DNA of 64,000 nt from the NCBI RefSeq assembly GCF_021864535.1, contig NZ_JAKJIC010000013.1, positions 91,185-155,184 of the forward strand, read 5' to 3'. A program made the position numbers and the translations under genes. Shown piece after piece: positions 45,003 to 55,208 of this stretch. Position 1 is the stretch's first letter, and every line of letters begins with the position of its first letter. This DNA is from Oryzibacter oryziterrae (GTDB lineage Bacteria; Pseudomonadota; Alphaproteobacteria; Rhizobiales; Pleomorphomonadaceae). Below the pieces are notes generated by a model that had not been told where the DNA came from, ran no database searches, and worked only from the letters and a program-made list of their open reading frames with translations.

Positions 45003-47378
45003 ATGCTGCCGCTCTACAAGGACCCCACCCGCGCCGTCGAAGCCCGCGTCGACGATCTCCTCGTCCGCATGACTCTCGACGAGAAGATCGCGCAGATGCA
45101 CGCCCTCTGGCTGATTCTCTCGGAAGATGGCGACCACAAGGTTCGCGACGATGCCTTCATCGGCTCCACCGACCCCGCCCATCTGCGCCAGCGACTGCTG
45201 AACGGTCTCGGCCAGATCACGCGTCCGCTCGGCACCCATGTGGTCGATCCCAAACCGGGCGTTCGCGCGCTCAATGCCTTGCAGAAGGTGCTCGTGGAGG
45301 AGACACGGCACGGCATTCCCGTGATGAGCCACGAGGAATGCCTGACCGGCATCATGGCTCGCGGTGGCACGCTCTTCCCCTCGGCGCTCGCCTTCGGCGC
45401 CACCTTCAATCCCGACCTCATCGAGGAGGTGGGCCGTCACATCGGTCTCGAAGCCCGCGCCATCGGCTGTCACCAGGGGCTCGCGCCGGTGCTCGACGTG
45501 GCGCGCGACGCCCGCTGGGGCCGCACAGAGGAGACCTTCGGCGAAGATCCCTATCTGGTGGGCGTACTGGCCAGCCGCTATGTGCGCGGCCTGCAGGGCG
45601 AGAAGCGCGATCTTCTGGCCACGCTGAAGCACTATGTCGGCCATTCCTTCTCCGAGGGTGGCCGCAATCACGCGCCGGTGCATCTGGGCTGGCGCGAACT
45701 CAACGACATCTTCCTCCTGCCCTTCGAGATGGCCGTGAAGCTTGCCAACGCCGGTTCGGTGATGCCGGCCTATCACGACATCGACAATGAACCCTGCCAT
45801 GCCTCGCGGCATCTGCTCACCAAGGTCTTGCGCGAGGACTGGGGCTTCGACGGTCTGATCGTCGCCGACTATATCGGCGTCACCCTGCTTGCCACCCACC
45901 ATGGCATCGCCGAGGACAGGGCCGCCGCCGCGGCGCTCTCCTTCAATGCCGGCCTCGACATCGAGCTGCCGGGTGAGGACTGCGCCCAGCATCTCAAGAC
46001 CGCGCTCGATCGCGGCGAAATCACGCTCGAGACCATCGACGAGATCGTCCGCCGCGTGCTCACGGAAAAGGTCCGCATTGGCCTCTTTGAAAAGCCCTAT
46101 GCCGACGAGGGCGCCATTGTCCTTGAGACCCCGTCGGCGGTGGCGACGGCGCGCAAGGTGGCCGAACAGGCCGTGACCATTCTCGACAACAACGGCATCC
46201 TGCCGCTCAAGGGTCACGAGACCATCGCCATGATCGGGCCGACCGCCGACGATCCGCTGGCCTTGCTCGGCGATTACACCTTCCCAGTCCATCTGATCCT
46301 TTCGGACCAGATGGAAGCAGCCAGCAATGTGCGCACGCCATATGCCGCCTTCCGCGATCTCCTGGGCGCCAACAAGGTCACCTATGCCAAGGGCTGCCAC
46401 ATCCTCGAACAGCGCTCGTCCGGCGCTCCGGTCTTCCCCGGCGACGTGCCCGATGCCGCAGCGCTGCAGCGCAAGCAGAGCGGTCTGTCGACCCGGCTCG
46501 ATCTGATCCCCGAGGCCGTGGCCGCGGCCGCAGCCTCGGACGTGACCATCGTCTGCGTCGGCGACCTCTCGGGCCTGTTCCAGGCCGGCACGGTCGGTGA
46601 AGGGTCGGACGTGGAGACGCTGGAGCTGCCAGGCGTGCAACGGCAGCTCCTCGAGGCCGTGGTGGCCACCGGCAAGCCCGTCATCGTGGTCCAGACGAAT
46701 GGTCGCCCCTACAATCTCGGCGGTCTTGAAGACCAGCTGGCAGCCCAGGTGATGGCCTTCTTCGGCGGCCAGGAAGGGGGAACGGCACTCGCCGACGTGC
46801 TGACCGGCCGGGTGGAACCCTCCGGCCGGTTGACGGTCTCCGTGCCCCGCTCCGTCGGCGCTGTGCCCTATTTCTATAATCACAAGTTCAAGAGTTCCGG
46901 CACGCCGGTGGCCTTGCATTTCGGCAGCCGCTATCCCTTCGGGCACGGTCTCTCCTACACCGATTTCGCCTATGAAGACCTGACGCTCGCTGATCCCCTG
47001 GTGGATTGCCGCAGCGGCGAGGTGGTGGTCAGCTTCACCATTCGCAATGTCGGAGCGCGCAAGGGCGTGGCGGTGCCGCAGCTCTATATGCGCGATGTGC
47101 TGGCGTCGGTGGTTCGTCCGGTCAAGGAACTCAAGGCCTTCGGCCGCGTCGAGATCGAAGCGGGCGCGGCGCGGCAGGTGACCATGACCGTGCCGACCGA
47201 CATGCTCAACTTCACCGGACCGGAGGGCGGTCGCATCGTCGAACCCGGCGACTTCGAGCTGATGATCGGCGCATCGAGTGGCGACATTCGCCTCAAGGCG
47301 GTGGTACGGCTGACCGGCACCGTGCATCACCTGCCCCGGGCCTGGCGGATGGAGAGCCGGGTCACGGTGGCGCCATGA
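45003..47378 (+). CDS. Glycoside hydrolase family 3 beta-glycosidase
   Basis: 791 residues. GH3 N-terminal barrel with nucleophile D289 in GFDGLIVADYIG, alpha/beta sandwich domain (about 400-640) and C-terminal fibronectin-III-like domain (about 680-765). No signal peptide, so probably cytoplasmic, acting on imported oligosaccharides. GH3 enzymes of this layout are beta-glucosidases or beta-xylosidases; the sequence alone does not decide. Faces its LacI regulator. Confidence 0.92.
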   Translation: MLPLYKDPTRAVEARVDDLLVRMTLDEKIAQMHALWLILSEDGDHKVRDDAFIGSTDPAHLRQRLLNGLGQITRPLGTHVVDPKPGVRALNALQKVLVEETRHGIPVMSHEECLTGIMARGGTLFPSALAFGATFNPDLIEEVGRHIGLEARAIGCHQGLAPVLDVARDARWGRTEETFGEDPYLVGVLASRYVRGLQGEKRDLLATLKHYVGHSFSEGGRNHAPVHLGWRELNDIFLLPFEMAVKLANAGSVMPAYHDIDNEPCHASRHLLTKVLREDWGFDGLIVADYIGVTLLATHHGIAEDRAAAAALSFNAGLDIELPGEDCAQHLKTALDRGEITLETIDEIVRRVLTEKVRIGLFEKPYADEGAIVLETPSAVATARKVAEQAVTILDNNGILPLKGHETIAMIGPTADDPLALLGDYTFPVHLILSDQMEAASNVRTPYAAFRDLLGANKVTYAKGCHILEQRSSGAPVFPGDVPDAAALQRKQSGLSTRLDLIPEAVAAAAASDVTIVCVGDLSGLFQAGTVGEGSDVETLELPGVQRQLLEAVVATGKPVIVVQTNGRPYNLGGLEDQLAAQVMAFFGGQEGGTALADVLTGRVEPSGRLTVSVPRSVGAVPYFYNHKFKSSGTPVALHFGSRYPFGHGLSYTDFAYEDLTLADPLVDCRSGEVVVSFTIRNVGARKGVAVPQLYMRDVLASVVRPVKELKAFGRVEIEAGAARQVTMTVPTDMLNFTGPEGGRIVEPGDFELMIGASSGDIRLKAVVRLTGTVHHLPRAWRMESRVTVAP

Positions 47379-47422
47379 CCGGACGACGGCGCCAGCCTGT
47401 TCGCCGGTTGGCGGAGAGGCTT

Positions 47423-47554
47423 CTAGCCGGGATGGACTGCGGACTGCGACTCGGCGATTCGCACGTCGTGCCACATGCCGCGGACGACGGCCGCAATGCC
47501 AAACCACATGAGGGTGCTGAGCGCCAGAGCGGCGAAAAGATTCAGTATTTTCAT
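47423..47554 (-). CDS. Small single-helix membrane protein, 43 residues
   Basis: Reads MKILNLFAALALSTLMWFGI then AAVVRGMWHDVRIAESQS..., one hydrophobic helix (about residues 4-24) with a short charged tail. Codon use is normal for the genome. There is no clear ribosome-binding site; instead the ATG lies in a perfect inverted repeat (47548-47570) that also contains a second ATGAAAAT word. Not recognised as a named family. It stands alone between GH3 and trpA. Confidence 0.5.
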   Translation of the reverse strand: MKILNLFAALALSTLMWFGIAAVVRGMWHDVRIAESQSAVHPG

Positions 47555-47570
47555 GCGTGAAGCATGAAAA
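47548..47570. repeat. Perfect inverted repeat over the start of the microprotein
   Basis: TTTTCATGC-GTGAA-GCATGAAAA: 9-bp arms, 5-base loop, covering the start codon of the 43-residue protein on the minus strand. It could be an operator or an RNA hairpin that hides the start codon. Confidence 0.6.
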
Positions 47571-47764
47571 TGCGCCGCGGCTAAACTAAGGCAATTTCCG
47601 GACCGGGATTCACAATAAGGTGAGCGAGTTTTGAGGAAACGGAGTCCTGTCCACAGGTCTGCATTTAGCCTCAGTGCATTACTTCGATCACATCCTGTCT
47701 TGGGTCCGTGAACTCGGGAAGACTTCCCTGGAGCATGCCATGTGCATCCCCACGCAAACGAAAA

Positions 47765-47782
47765 CGGGGGCCGAAGCCCCCG
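47765..47782 (-). terminator. Intrinsic terminator of the trp genes
   Basis: CGGGGGC-CGAA-GCCCCCG hairpin followed on the minus strand by TTTTCGTTT, 28 bases past the trpA stop codon. Confidence 0.88.
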
Positions 47783-47810
47783 CGCGAAATATCTTGTCTT
47801 CCCGAGTGGA

Positions 47811-48647
47811 TCAGGCGCGGGCTGCGCGCACGCCGGCCGCCAGCTCGCGGACGAGGTCGGTCACGGCGCTCACCGTGCGGCCCGTTGGCTTGCCGTCCTC
47901 AAGGCTGTCGCGTACGGCGTTGACCAGTGCCGATCCCACCACCACGCCTTCGGCCTTGGCTGCGATCGCCTTGGCCTGATCACCGGTCTTGACGCCGAAA
48001 CCGACCATGACGGGCAGGTCGGAATGGCGATGGATGCGCTCCACCGCCTCGGCCACATCGGTGGCCGCCGCGCTCTTGACCCCGGTCACGCCCAGCACCG
48101 AGACATAGTAGATGAAGCCGGAGGTATTGCGGATCAGCGCCGGCAGGCGCTTGTCGTCGGAGGTCGGCGTCGCCAGGCGGATGAAGCTGACGCCATGGGC
48201 GAGGGCGGGAACGCAAAGCTCCTCGTCTTCTTCCGGCGGCAGGTCGACGACGATCAGGCCGTCGACGCCAGCGGTCTTGGCATCGGTGAGGAAACGCTCC
48301 ACGCCGTAGATATAGATGGGATTGTAATAGCCCATCAGAACGATCGGCGTCTCGTTGTCACCGGCGCGGAAGGCGCGGACCATCTCCAGCGTCTTCGCCA
48401 TGGTCTGGCCATTGCCGAGCGCGCGCAGCGTCGCCGCCTGGATCGGCGGGCCCTCGGCCATGGGGTCGGAGAAGGGCATGCCGAACTCGATGATGTCGGC
48501 ACCGGCGCCCGGCAGCGCCTTCAGGATCTCAAGCGAGGTGTCATAGTTCGGATCGCCGGCGGTGACGAAGGTGACGAGCGCCGCGCGGCCTTCGGCCTTC
48601 AGCTTGGCAAGACGGGCATCGATACGGGTAACGGGACGCATGGGCAT
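47811..48647 (-). CDS. trpA: Tryptophan synthase alpha chain
   Basis: 278 residues. Splits indole-3-glycerol phosphate and passes indole to TrpB. Catalytic Glu in [11 protein letters not shown] (about residue 52) and Asp in [11 protein letters not shown]. The ATG lies just past the trpB stop; a GTG overlapping that stop and an ATG two codons later are alternatives. Strong terminator downstream. Confidence 0.96.
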   Translation of the reverse strand: MPMRPVTRIDARLAKLKAEGRAALVTFVTAGDPNYDTSLEILKALPGAGADIIEFGMPFSDPMAEGPPIQAATLRALGNGQTMAKTLEMVRAFRAGDNETPIVLMGYYNPIYIYGVERFLTDAKTAGVDGLIVVDLPPEEDEELCVPALAHGVSFIRLATPTSDDKRLPALIRNTSGFIYYVSVLGVTGVKSAAATDVAEAVERIHRHSDLPVMVGFGVKTGDQAKAIAAKAEGVVVGSALVNAVRDSLEDGKPTGRTVSAVTDLVRELAAGVRAARA

Positions 48648-48649
48648 AC

Positions 48650-49873
48650 TCACAGATCGAAGCCGAGAATCTTGCCGACGGTGAAGACATCCTTGTCGCC
48701 GCGGCCCGAGAGGTTGACGACGATGATCTCGTCCTTGCCGCGTGTCGGCGCGAGGCGGATCGCCTCGGCGATGGCATGCGCCGATTCGAGCGCCGGGATG
48801 ATGCCTTCGATCTGGGTCAGCAGCTTGAAGGCTTCGAGCGCGTCGGTGTCGGTGGCCGGCACATAGCGGGCGCGGCCGCTTTCCTTGAGCCAGGAGTGCT
48901 CGGGGCCGATGCCCGGATAGTCGAGGCCGGCGGAGATCGAATGGCCTTCGAGGATCTGGCCGTCGTCATCCTGCAGCAGATAGGTGCGGTTGCCATGCAG
49001 CACGCCCGGACGACCGCCGTTCAGCGAGGCGGCGTGGCCGTTGTAGACGTCCAGCCCATGGCCGCCGGCTTCGACGCCGACGATCTCGACGCTCGGATCG
49101 TCGAGGAAGGGATGGAAGATGCCGATGGCATTGGACCCGCCGCCGACGGCGGCGACCACCACGTCGGGCAGGCGGCCCTCGACGGCGAGGATCTGTTCGC
49201 GGGTCTCGATGCCGATCACCGACTGGAAGTCGCGCACCATGGCCGGATAGGGATGCGGGCCGGCGGCGGTGCCGATCATGTAATAGGTGTTCTCGACATT
49301 GGTCACCCAGTCGCGCAGCGCCTCGTTCATGGCGTCCTTGAGCGTGCCGTTGCCGGCGGTGACCGGATGCACCTTGGCACCCAGGAGATTCATGCGGAAC
49401 ACGTTGGGCTTCTGCCGCTCGGTGTCGAGCTTGCCCATGTAGACTTCGCAAGGATAGCCGAAGCGCGCGCAAACCGTGGCCGAGGCGACGCCATGCTGGC
49501 CGGCGCCGGTTTCGGCGATGATGCGCGTCTTGCCCATGCGCTTGGCCAGCAGGATCTGACCGAGGCAGTTGTTCACCTTGTGCGAACCGGTGTGATTGAG
49601 CTCTTCGCGCTTCAAGTAGATCTTGGCGCCGCCCAGATGGGCGGTCAGCCGCTCGGCAAGATAGAGCGGCGAGGGACGGCCGGTATAGGTGGCGCCCAAT
49701 GCCGCAAGCTCGGCCTGGAAGGCGGGATCGGCCTTGGCGGCGGTATAGGCCGCGTCCAGTTCCAGGATCAGCGGCATCAACGTTTCGGCCACATAGCGGC
49801 CGCCGAAAATGCCGAAATGGCCTCGTTCGTCCGGGCCGGTGCGATAGCTGTTGGGCTTGGCGATATCGTTCAT
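48650..49873 (-). CDS. trpB: Tryptophan synthase beta chain
   Basis: 407 residues. PLP enzyme joining indole and serine to tryptophan. PLP lysine in [12 protein letters not shown] (about residue 91), phosphate-binding GGGSNAIG, and the [11 protein letters not shown] ammonia/indole-channel segment. ATG preceded by a GAGGGA stretch. It lies 23 bases after trpF and overlaps or abuts trpA. Confidence 0.97.
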   Translation of the reverse strand: MNDIAKPNSYRTGPDERGHFGIFGGRYVAETLMPLILELDAAYTAAKADPAFQAELAALGATYTGRPSPLYLAERLTAHLGGAKIYLKREELNHTGSHKVNNCLGQILLAKRMGKTRIIAETGAGQHGVASATVCARFGYPCEVYMGKLDTERQKPNVFRMNLLGAKVHPVTAGNGTLKDAMNEALRDWVTNVENTYYMIGTAAGPHPYPAMVRDFQSVIGIETREQILAVEGRLPDVVVAAVGGGSNAIGIFHPFLDDPSVEIVGVEAGGHGLDVYNGHAASLNGGRPGVLHGNRTYLLQDDDGQILEGHSISAGLDYPGIGPEHSWLKESGRARYVPATDTDALEAFKLLTQIEGIIPALESAHAIAEAIRLAPTRGKDEIIVVNLSGRGDKDVFTVGKILGFDL

Positions 49874-49896
49874 GTCGTTCCGTCCCTCAGGTTCCC

Positions 49897-50556
49897 TCAA
49901 CGCATGCTGCCGGCGGCGGCGCGCGCATTGATCAGGAAGGCCTCTATCTTTGCCTTGTCCTTGACGCCCGGTGCGCTTTCGACACCCGACGACACGTCCA
50001 CGCCCTCGGGGCGGACGCGGGAAATGGCCTCGGCAACGTTGGTAGGGTGAAGGCCGCCGGAAAGCAAGACTGAGGTGCCGACCTTGAAGCTGTCGAGAAG
50101 CGACCAGTCGAAGGCCTGACCGAGCCCGCCCGGCCGTGTCGCGTCCTTGGGCGGCTTGGCGTCGAGCAGGAGATAATCGGCAGCGCCGTCATAGGCGCGC
50201 GCGGCCGCAACGTCCTCGGCTGTGGCAATGCCGAGCGCCTTGATCACGGGGATCCGCCGCCGTACCTCTGCAACCCGATCCACCGTCTCCTTGCCATGCA
50301 GCTGGATGAAGTCCGGGGAGACTGCCTTGAGGATGGCATCGATCAGGGCGTCATCGGGATTGACCGTCAGGACCACCACACTGGCGCGGCCACGGGCAAG
50401 CGCAGCCAGTTCCGCGGCCTTGCCGAGGTCGACATGGCGCGGGCTCGGCGGAAACTGCACAAGGCCGATCATGTCGGCACCGGCGTCGAGCGCGGCAATC
50501 AGAGTCTCTGGCGTCGACAGGCCGCAGATCTTGGTGAGGAGGGAGGCGTGTGTCAT
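49897..50556 (-). CDS. trpF: Phosphoribosylanthranilate isomerase
   Basis: 219 residues. TIM barrel isomerase of tryptophan synthesis. KICGLS near the N-terminus carries the general base Cys, and [14 protein letters not shown] near the C-terminus is the phosphate-binding signature with the acid Asp. First of trpFBA. Its start codon lies within a 9-bp inverted repeat (50551-50579). It starts 67 bases after yejF on the same strand, so read-through from the yej operon is possible. Confidence 0.95.
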   Translation of the reverse strand: MTHASLLTKICGLSTPETLIAALDAGADMIGLVQFPPSPRHVDLGKAAELAALARGRASVVVLTVNPDDALIDAILKAVSPDFIQLHGKETVDRVAEVRRRIPVIKALGIATAEDVAAARAYDGAADYLLLDAKPPKDATRPGGLGQAFDWSLLDSFKVGTSVLLSGGLHPTNVAEAISRVRPEGVDVSSGVESAPGVKDKAKIEAFLINARAAAGSMR

Positions 50557-50579
50557 GGCCTGTCGGAAGTGCCATGACA
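50551..50579. promoter_or_regulatory. Inverted repeat over the trpF start codon
   Basis: TGTCATGGC (50551-50559) and GCCATGACA (50571-50579) are perfect 9-bp arms with an 11-base loop. On the transcript the trpF ATG is in the second arm, so a folded leader would hide the start codon. Could control translation or bind a protein. Confidence 0.5.
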
Positions 50580-50623
50580 AGGCCGGAAAGTCGAGAGGAA
50601 TCGCTTGGACCAGCGCCCGCCGG

Positions 50624-52242
<1,619 letters not shown>

Positions 52243-52246
<4 letters not shown>

Positions 52247-52698
52247 GGGGCGAGACTTTCGAGAGCGGCTACAGCTTCCCCTGCTTGAGATCCAGCAAAT
52301 GCGAGGTCTGGCAGATCCATACGCATGCGTCGATCATCGCTCAAGAACAGCCGGCACCCAGCTTGCACAGCCGTGGCAACATGTATTGCGTCGGGTAACT
52401 TGAGGGACTGTCTGCGGGCTCTTATCTGCGCGGATCTTTCCAAGACCTGCCTGTTGATCCCAATGACCTCAAGTTCGTCTGGCGAACCAAGAATCGCCTT
52501 GTAGCGATCGGCCAAGACGGTGTTGCCTGACATCAAGGGGCCGACCAACAGCTCCGCGATCGTCAACTCGCTGGTGACGGGCAGGAAAGCGGGGGTTTCC
52601 AAGAGCGCCATGATCCTGCGGATTTCCTCCGCCTTCGGCAAAGCCCCTTCAAAAGCTGATATGAAAATGTTGGTGTCAACATAGATGCGGGTGGTCAT
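52243..52698 (-). CDS. PIN-domain toxin (VapC-like ribonuclease)
   Basis: 151 residues. PIN fold with the expected acidic metal site: D8 in YVDTNIFI, E near 48 in TIAELLVG, and Asp residues in LPDAIHVATA and LSDDRRM. PIN toxins cleave specific RNAs (often tRNA or rRNA) unless bound by the antitoxin. ATGA overlaps at both ends, with the upstream antitoxin gene and downstream yejF. The pair is inserted in frame with operon spacing between yejE and yejF. Confidence 0.88.
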
Positions 52699-52946
52699 TC
52701 TTGCGAACCATCCTCGCCGTCGCGTATGGCTCTGATGTGATCAAGGACGTCATCGGTCGAGCTGAAATTTTGGAAGTGAATGTCGAAATGGCGTGAAAAC
52801 ACGCCCTTTCCCTTCCGCAGCGGCTGGTCTTTCTCCACGCCCAGGTCGCGCACACTGACCTCGACGCGGTGATCGGACGCGATAGCGCCGCGGACCTTCT
52901 CAGGCAGTTCGGAAGCGAGCATTTCCAACGTGACCACCTTGTTCAT
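52695..52946 (-). CDS. Antitoxin partner of the PIN toxin
   Basis: 83 residues, start MNKVVTLEMLASELPEKV. The N-terminal TLEMLASELPEKVRGAIASD region has the flavour of Phd/AbrB-class antitoxins, and the acidic C-terminus (DDVLDHIRAIRDGEDGSQE) suits toxin wrapping. Family not recognised with confidence; the call rests on size and the four-base overlap with a PIN gene. It starts ten bases after yejE with no room for a promoter, so it depends on yej transcription. Confidence 0.72.
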   Translation of the reverse strand: MNKVVTLEMLASELPEKVRGAIASDHRVEVSVRDLGVEKDQPLRKGKGVFSRHFDIHFQNFSSTDDVLDHIRAIRDGEDGSQE

Positions 52947-52956
52947 CGCCGCCTCC

Positions 52957-54072
52957 TCACGAGTAGGTCTTGCGGGGGTCGAAGGCGTCGCGCACGGCTT
53001 CGCCCACGAAGATGAGCAAGGATAGCATGACGGCCACCACAAAGAAGCCCGTGATGCCGAGCCAGGGGGCGAAGACGTTGGCCTTGCCCTGCCGCAGCAG
53101 TTCGCCCAGTGACGGATAGCCGGCCGGCAGGCCGAAGCCGAGATAATCGAGCGAGGTCAGCGTGGTGATCGACCCGTTGAGGATGAAGGGCATGAAGGTG
53201 AGCGTCGCCACCATGGCGTTGGGCAGGAGATGCCGCGTCATGATCGTTGTGTTGGACACGCCGAGTGCCCGGGCGGCGCGGACGAATTCGAAGTTGCGCG
53301 CCCGCAGGAACTCGGCGCGCACCACGCCGACCAGATGCGTCCAGGAGAAGGCCAGCAGGATGCCGAGCAGGATCCAGAAGGATGGCGCCAGCACCGAGGA
53401 GATGATGATCAGCAGATAGAGCGTCGGCACTGCGTTCCAGATCTCGATGAAGCGCTGCATCAGGAGATCGAGGAGGCCGCCGTAGTAGCCCTGCACCGCA
53501 CCGATGATCACGCCGATGATCGATGAGAAGAAGGCGAGCGTCAGGCCGAACAGCACGGAAATGCGGAAGCCATAGAGCGCCCGGGCGATCACGTCGCGCC
53601 CCTGATCGTCGGTGCCGAGCCAGTTCATGTTGCCGGCAACGCAATCCTTGTCGGCCACTCCGTCCGTATAGCCCTTGCAGCGGTCCTCCGGCGACAGCAG
53701 GAAGGCCGGCGGCGAGGGGGCCGGCGTCGGGGCGCTTGAGTTGACGGTGTCAAAGGAATAGCGGATCGGCGGCCAGATCATCCAGCCATTCTGCTCGATC
53801 TCGTCGCGATTGAAGGGGTCGCGATAGTTGGTGATGGCAAGAAAGCCGCCGAACTTGCTCTCGGGATAGTCGACGAAGACCGGGAACAGGATCTCGCCCT
53901 TGTAGGAGACCACGAGCGGCTTGTCGTTGGCGATGAAGTTGGACAGCAACGTCGCCACGAACAGCACGGCAAAGATCCAGAAGGACCACCAGCCACGCCG
54001 GTTGGCGCGGAAATTGGCGAGGCGGCGGCGATTGACCGGGCTGAGCCAGGGGCGATCGGATGCGTTGGCCAT
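52957..54072 (-). CDS. yejE: Oligopeptide/microcin C-type ABC transporter permease
   Basis: 371 residues. DppC-like permease with the N-terminal extension and large periplasmic loop typical of YejE (residues of about 45-165, including GWMIWPPIRYS and NWLGTDDQGRD). The EAA-type loop RAARALGVSNTTIMTRHLLPNA is near residue 265. Starts three bases after yejB. Confidence 0.94.
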   Translation of the reverse strand: MANASDRPWLSPVNRRRLANFRANRRGWWSFWIFAVLFVATLLSNFIANDKPLVVSYKGEILFPVFVDYPESKFGGFLAITNYRDPFNRDEIEQNGWMIWPPIRYSFDTVNSSAPTPAPSPPAFLLSPEDRCKGYTDGVADKDCVAGNMNWLGTDDQGRDVIARALYGFRISVLFGLTLAFFSSIIGVIIGAVQGYYGGLLDLLMQRFIEIWNAVPTLYLLIIISSVLAPSFWILLGILLAFSWTHLVGVVRAEFLRARNFEFVRAARALGVSNTTIMTRHLLPNAMVATLTFMPFILNGSITTLTSLDYLGFGLPAGYPSLGELLRQGKANVFAPWLGITGFFVVAVMLSLLIFVGEAVRDAFDPRKTYS

Positions 54073-54075
54073 CGC

Positions 54076-55176
54076 TCAGACCTCCCGGCTTTCGAAATCG
54101 ATGCGCGGATCGATCCACATATACATGAGGTCGGACAGGATATTGACGGCGAGTCCCATCAGCGAAAAGACATAAAGTGTAGCAAAGACAACGGCATAAT
54201 CACGATCGATGATGGCGTTGTAGGAGAGTAGGCCGAGCCCGTCGAGCGAGAAGATCGTTTCGATGAGGAGCGAGCCGGCAAAGAAGGACGCGATGAAGGC
54301 CCCGGGGAAGCCGGCGATGACGATCAGCATGGCATTGCGGAACACATGGCCGTAGAGCACGCGCCGCTCGGGGAGGCCCTTCATGCGGGCCGTCAGCACA
54401 TATTGCTTGCGGATCTCGTCGAGGAAGGAGTTCTTCACCAGCAATGTCGTGGTGGCGAAGGCATGCGTCGCCATGGCCATCAGCGGCAGCGCCATGTGCC
54501 AGAAATAGTCGGCGATGCGCATGGGCCAGCTGAGATCGGCCCAGTTCTCCGAGACCAGTCCACGCAAGGGAAACACCGACCAGAAGGATCCGCCGGCAAA
54601 CAGCACGATCAGCAGGATGCCGAACAGGAAGCTCGGCACCGCATAGCCCACCGCGATCACCGCCGAGGTCCACACGTCGAACTGGGTCCCGTCCCGCACC
54701 GCCTTGGCAATGCCGAGCGGGATGGAAATGCCGTAGCTCAGCAGCGTCATCCAGATGCCGAGCGAGATCGAGACCGGCATTTTCTCCTTGATGAGATCGA
54801 TGATCGAGATGGAGCGGAAGTAGCTCTGACCGAAGTCGAAGCGGGCATAGTTCCACAGCATGAGGCCGAAACGTTCGAGCGGCGGCTTGTCGAAGCCGAA
54901 CTCCTTCTCGAGCTTCTTGATGAACTCCGGATCGAGCCCCTGAGCCCCGCGATATTTCGAGGTCATGGACCCCTCGCCGCCCTGATCGGCCTGCGCCGTG
55001 TCGCCCGAGCCGCCGTTGAAGCGCGCGGTGGCGTCCACATCCGTGCCCTGCATCTTGGCGATGACCTTCTCGACCGGGCCGCCCGGCGCGAATTGCACCA
55101 CGATGAAGTTGATCGCCATGATACCGATCAGGGTCGGGATCATCAGCAGGATGCGCCGGAGAAGATAGGCTGCCAT
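54076..55176 (-). CDS. yejB: Oligopeptide/microcin C-type ABC transporter permease
   Basis: 366 residues. DppB-like permease (AAYLLRRILLMIPTLIGIMAINFIVVQFAPGGP start) with the YejB-specific extended periplasmic segment, here rich in G, D and S around residues 50-70. EAA loop near FRNAMLIVIAGFPGAF. Second gene of the operon, 32 bases after yejA. Confidence 0.94.
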   Translation of the reverse strand: MAAYLLRRILLMIPTLIGIMAINFIVVQFAPGGPVEKVIAKMQGTDVDATARFNGGSGDTAQADQGGEGSMTSKYRGAQGLDPEFIKKLEKEFGFDKPPLERFGLMLWNYARFDFGQSYFRSISIIDLIKEKMPVSISLGIWMTLLSYGISIPLGIAKAVRDGTQFDVWTSAVIAVGYAVPSFLFGILLIVLFAGGSFWSVFPLRGLVSENWADLSWPMRIADYFWHMALPLMAMATHAFATTTLLVKNSFLDEIRKQYVLTARMKGLPERRVLYGHVFRNAMLIVIAGFPGAFIASFFAGSLLIETIFSLDGLGLLSYNAIIDRDYAVVFATLYVFSLMGLAVNILSDLMYMWIDPRIDFESREV

Positions 55177-55208
55177 GAAGCTTCTGGATCCTTGGGCTCT
55201 TGGTCGTG

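Noticed and set aside
44988..47507. 839-codon open frame on the minus strand
   Set aside because: Antisense to the GH3 gene and overlapping the microprotein; no coherent protein features.
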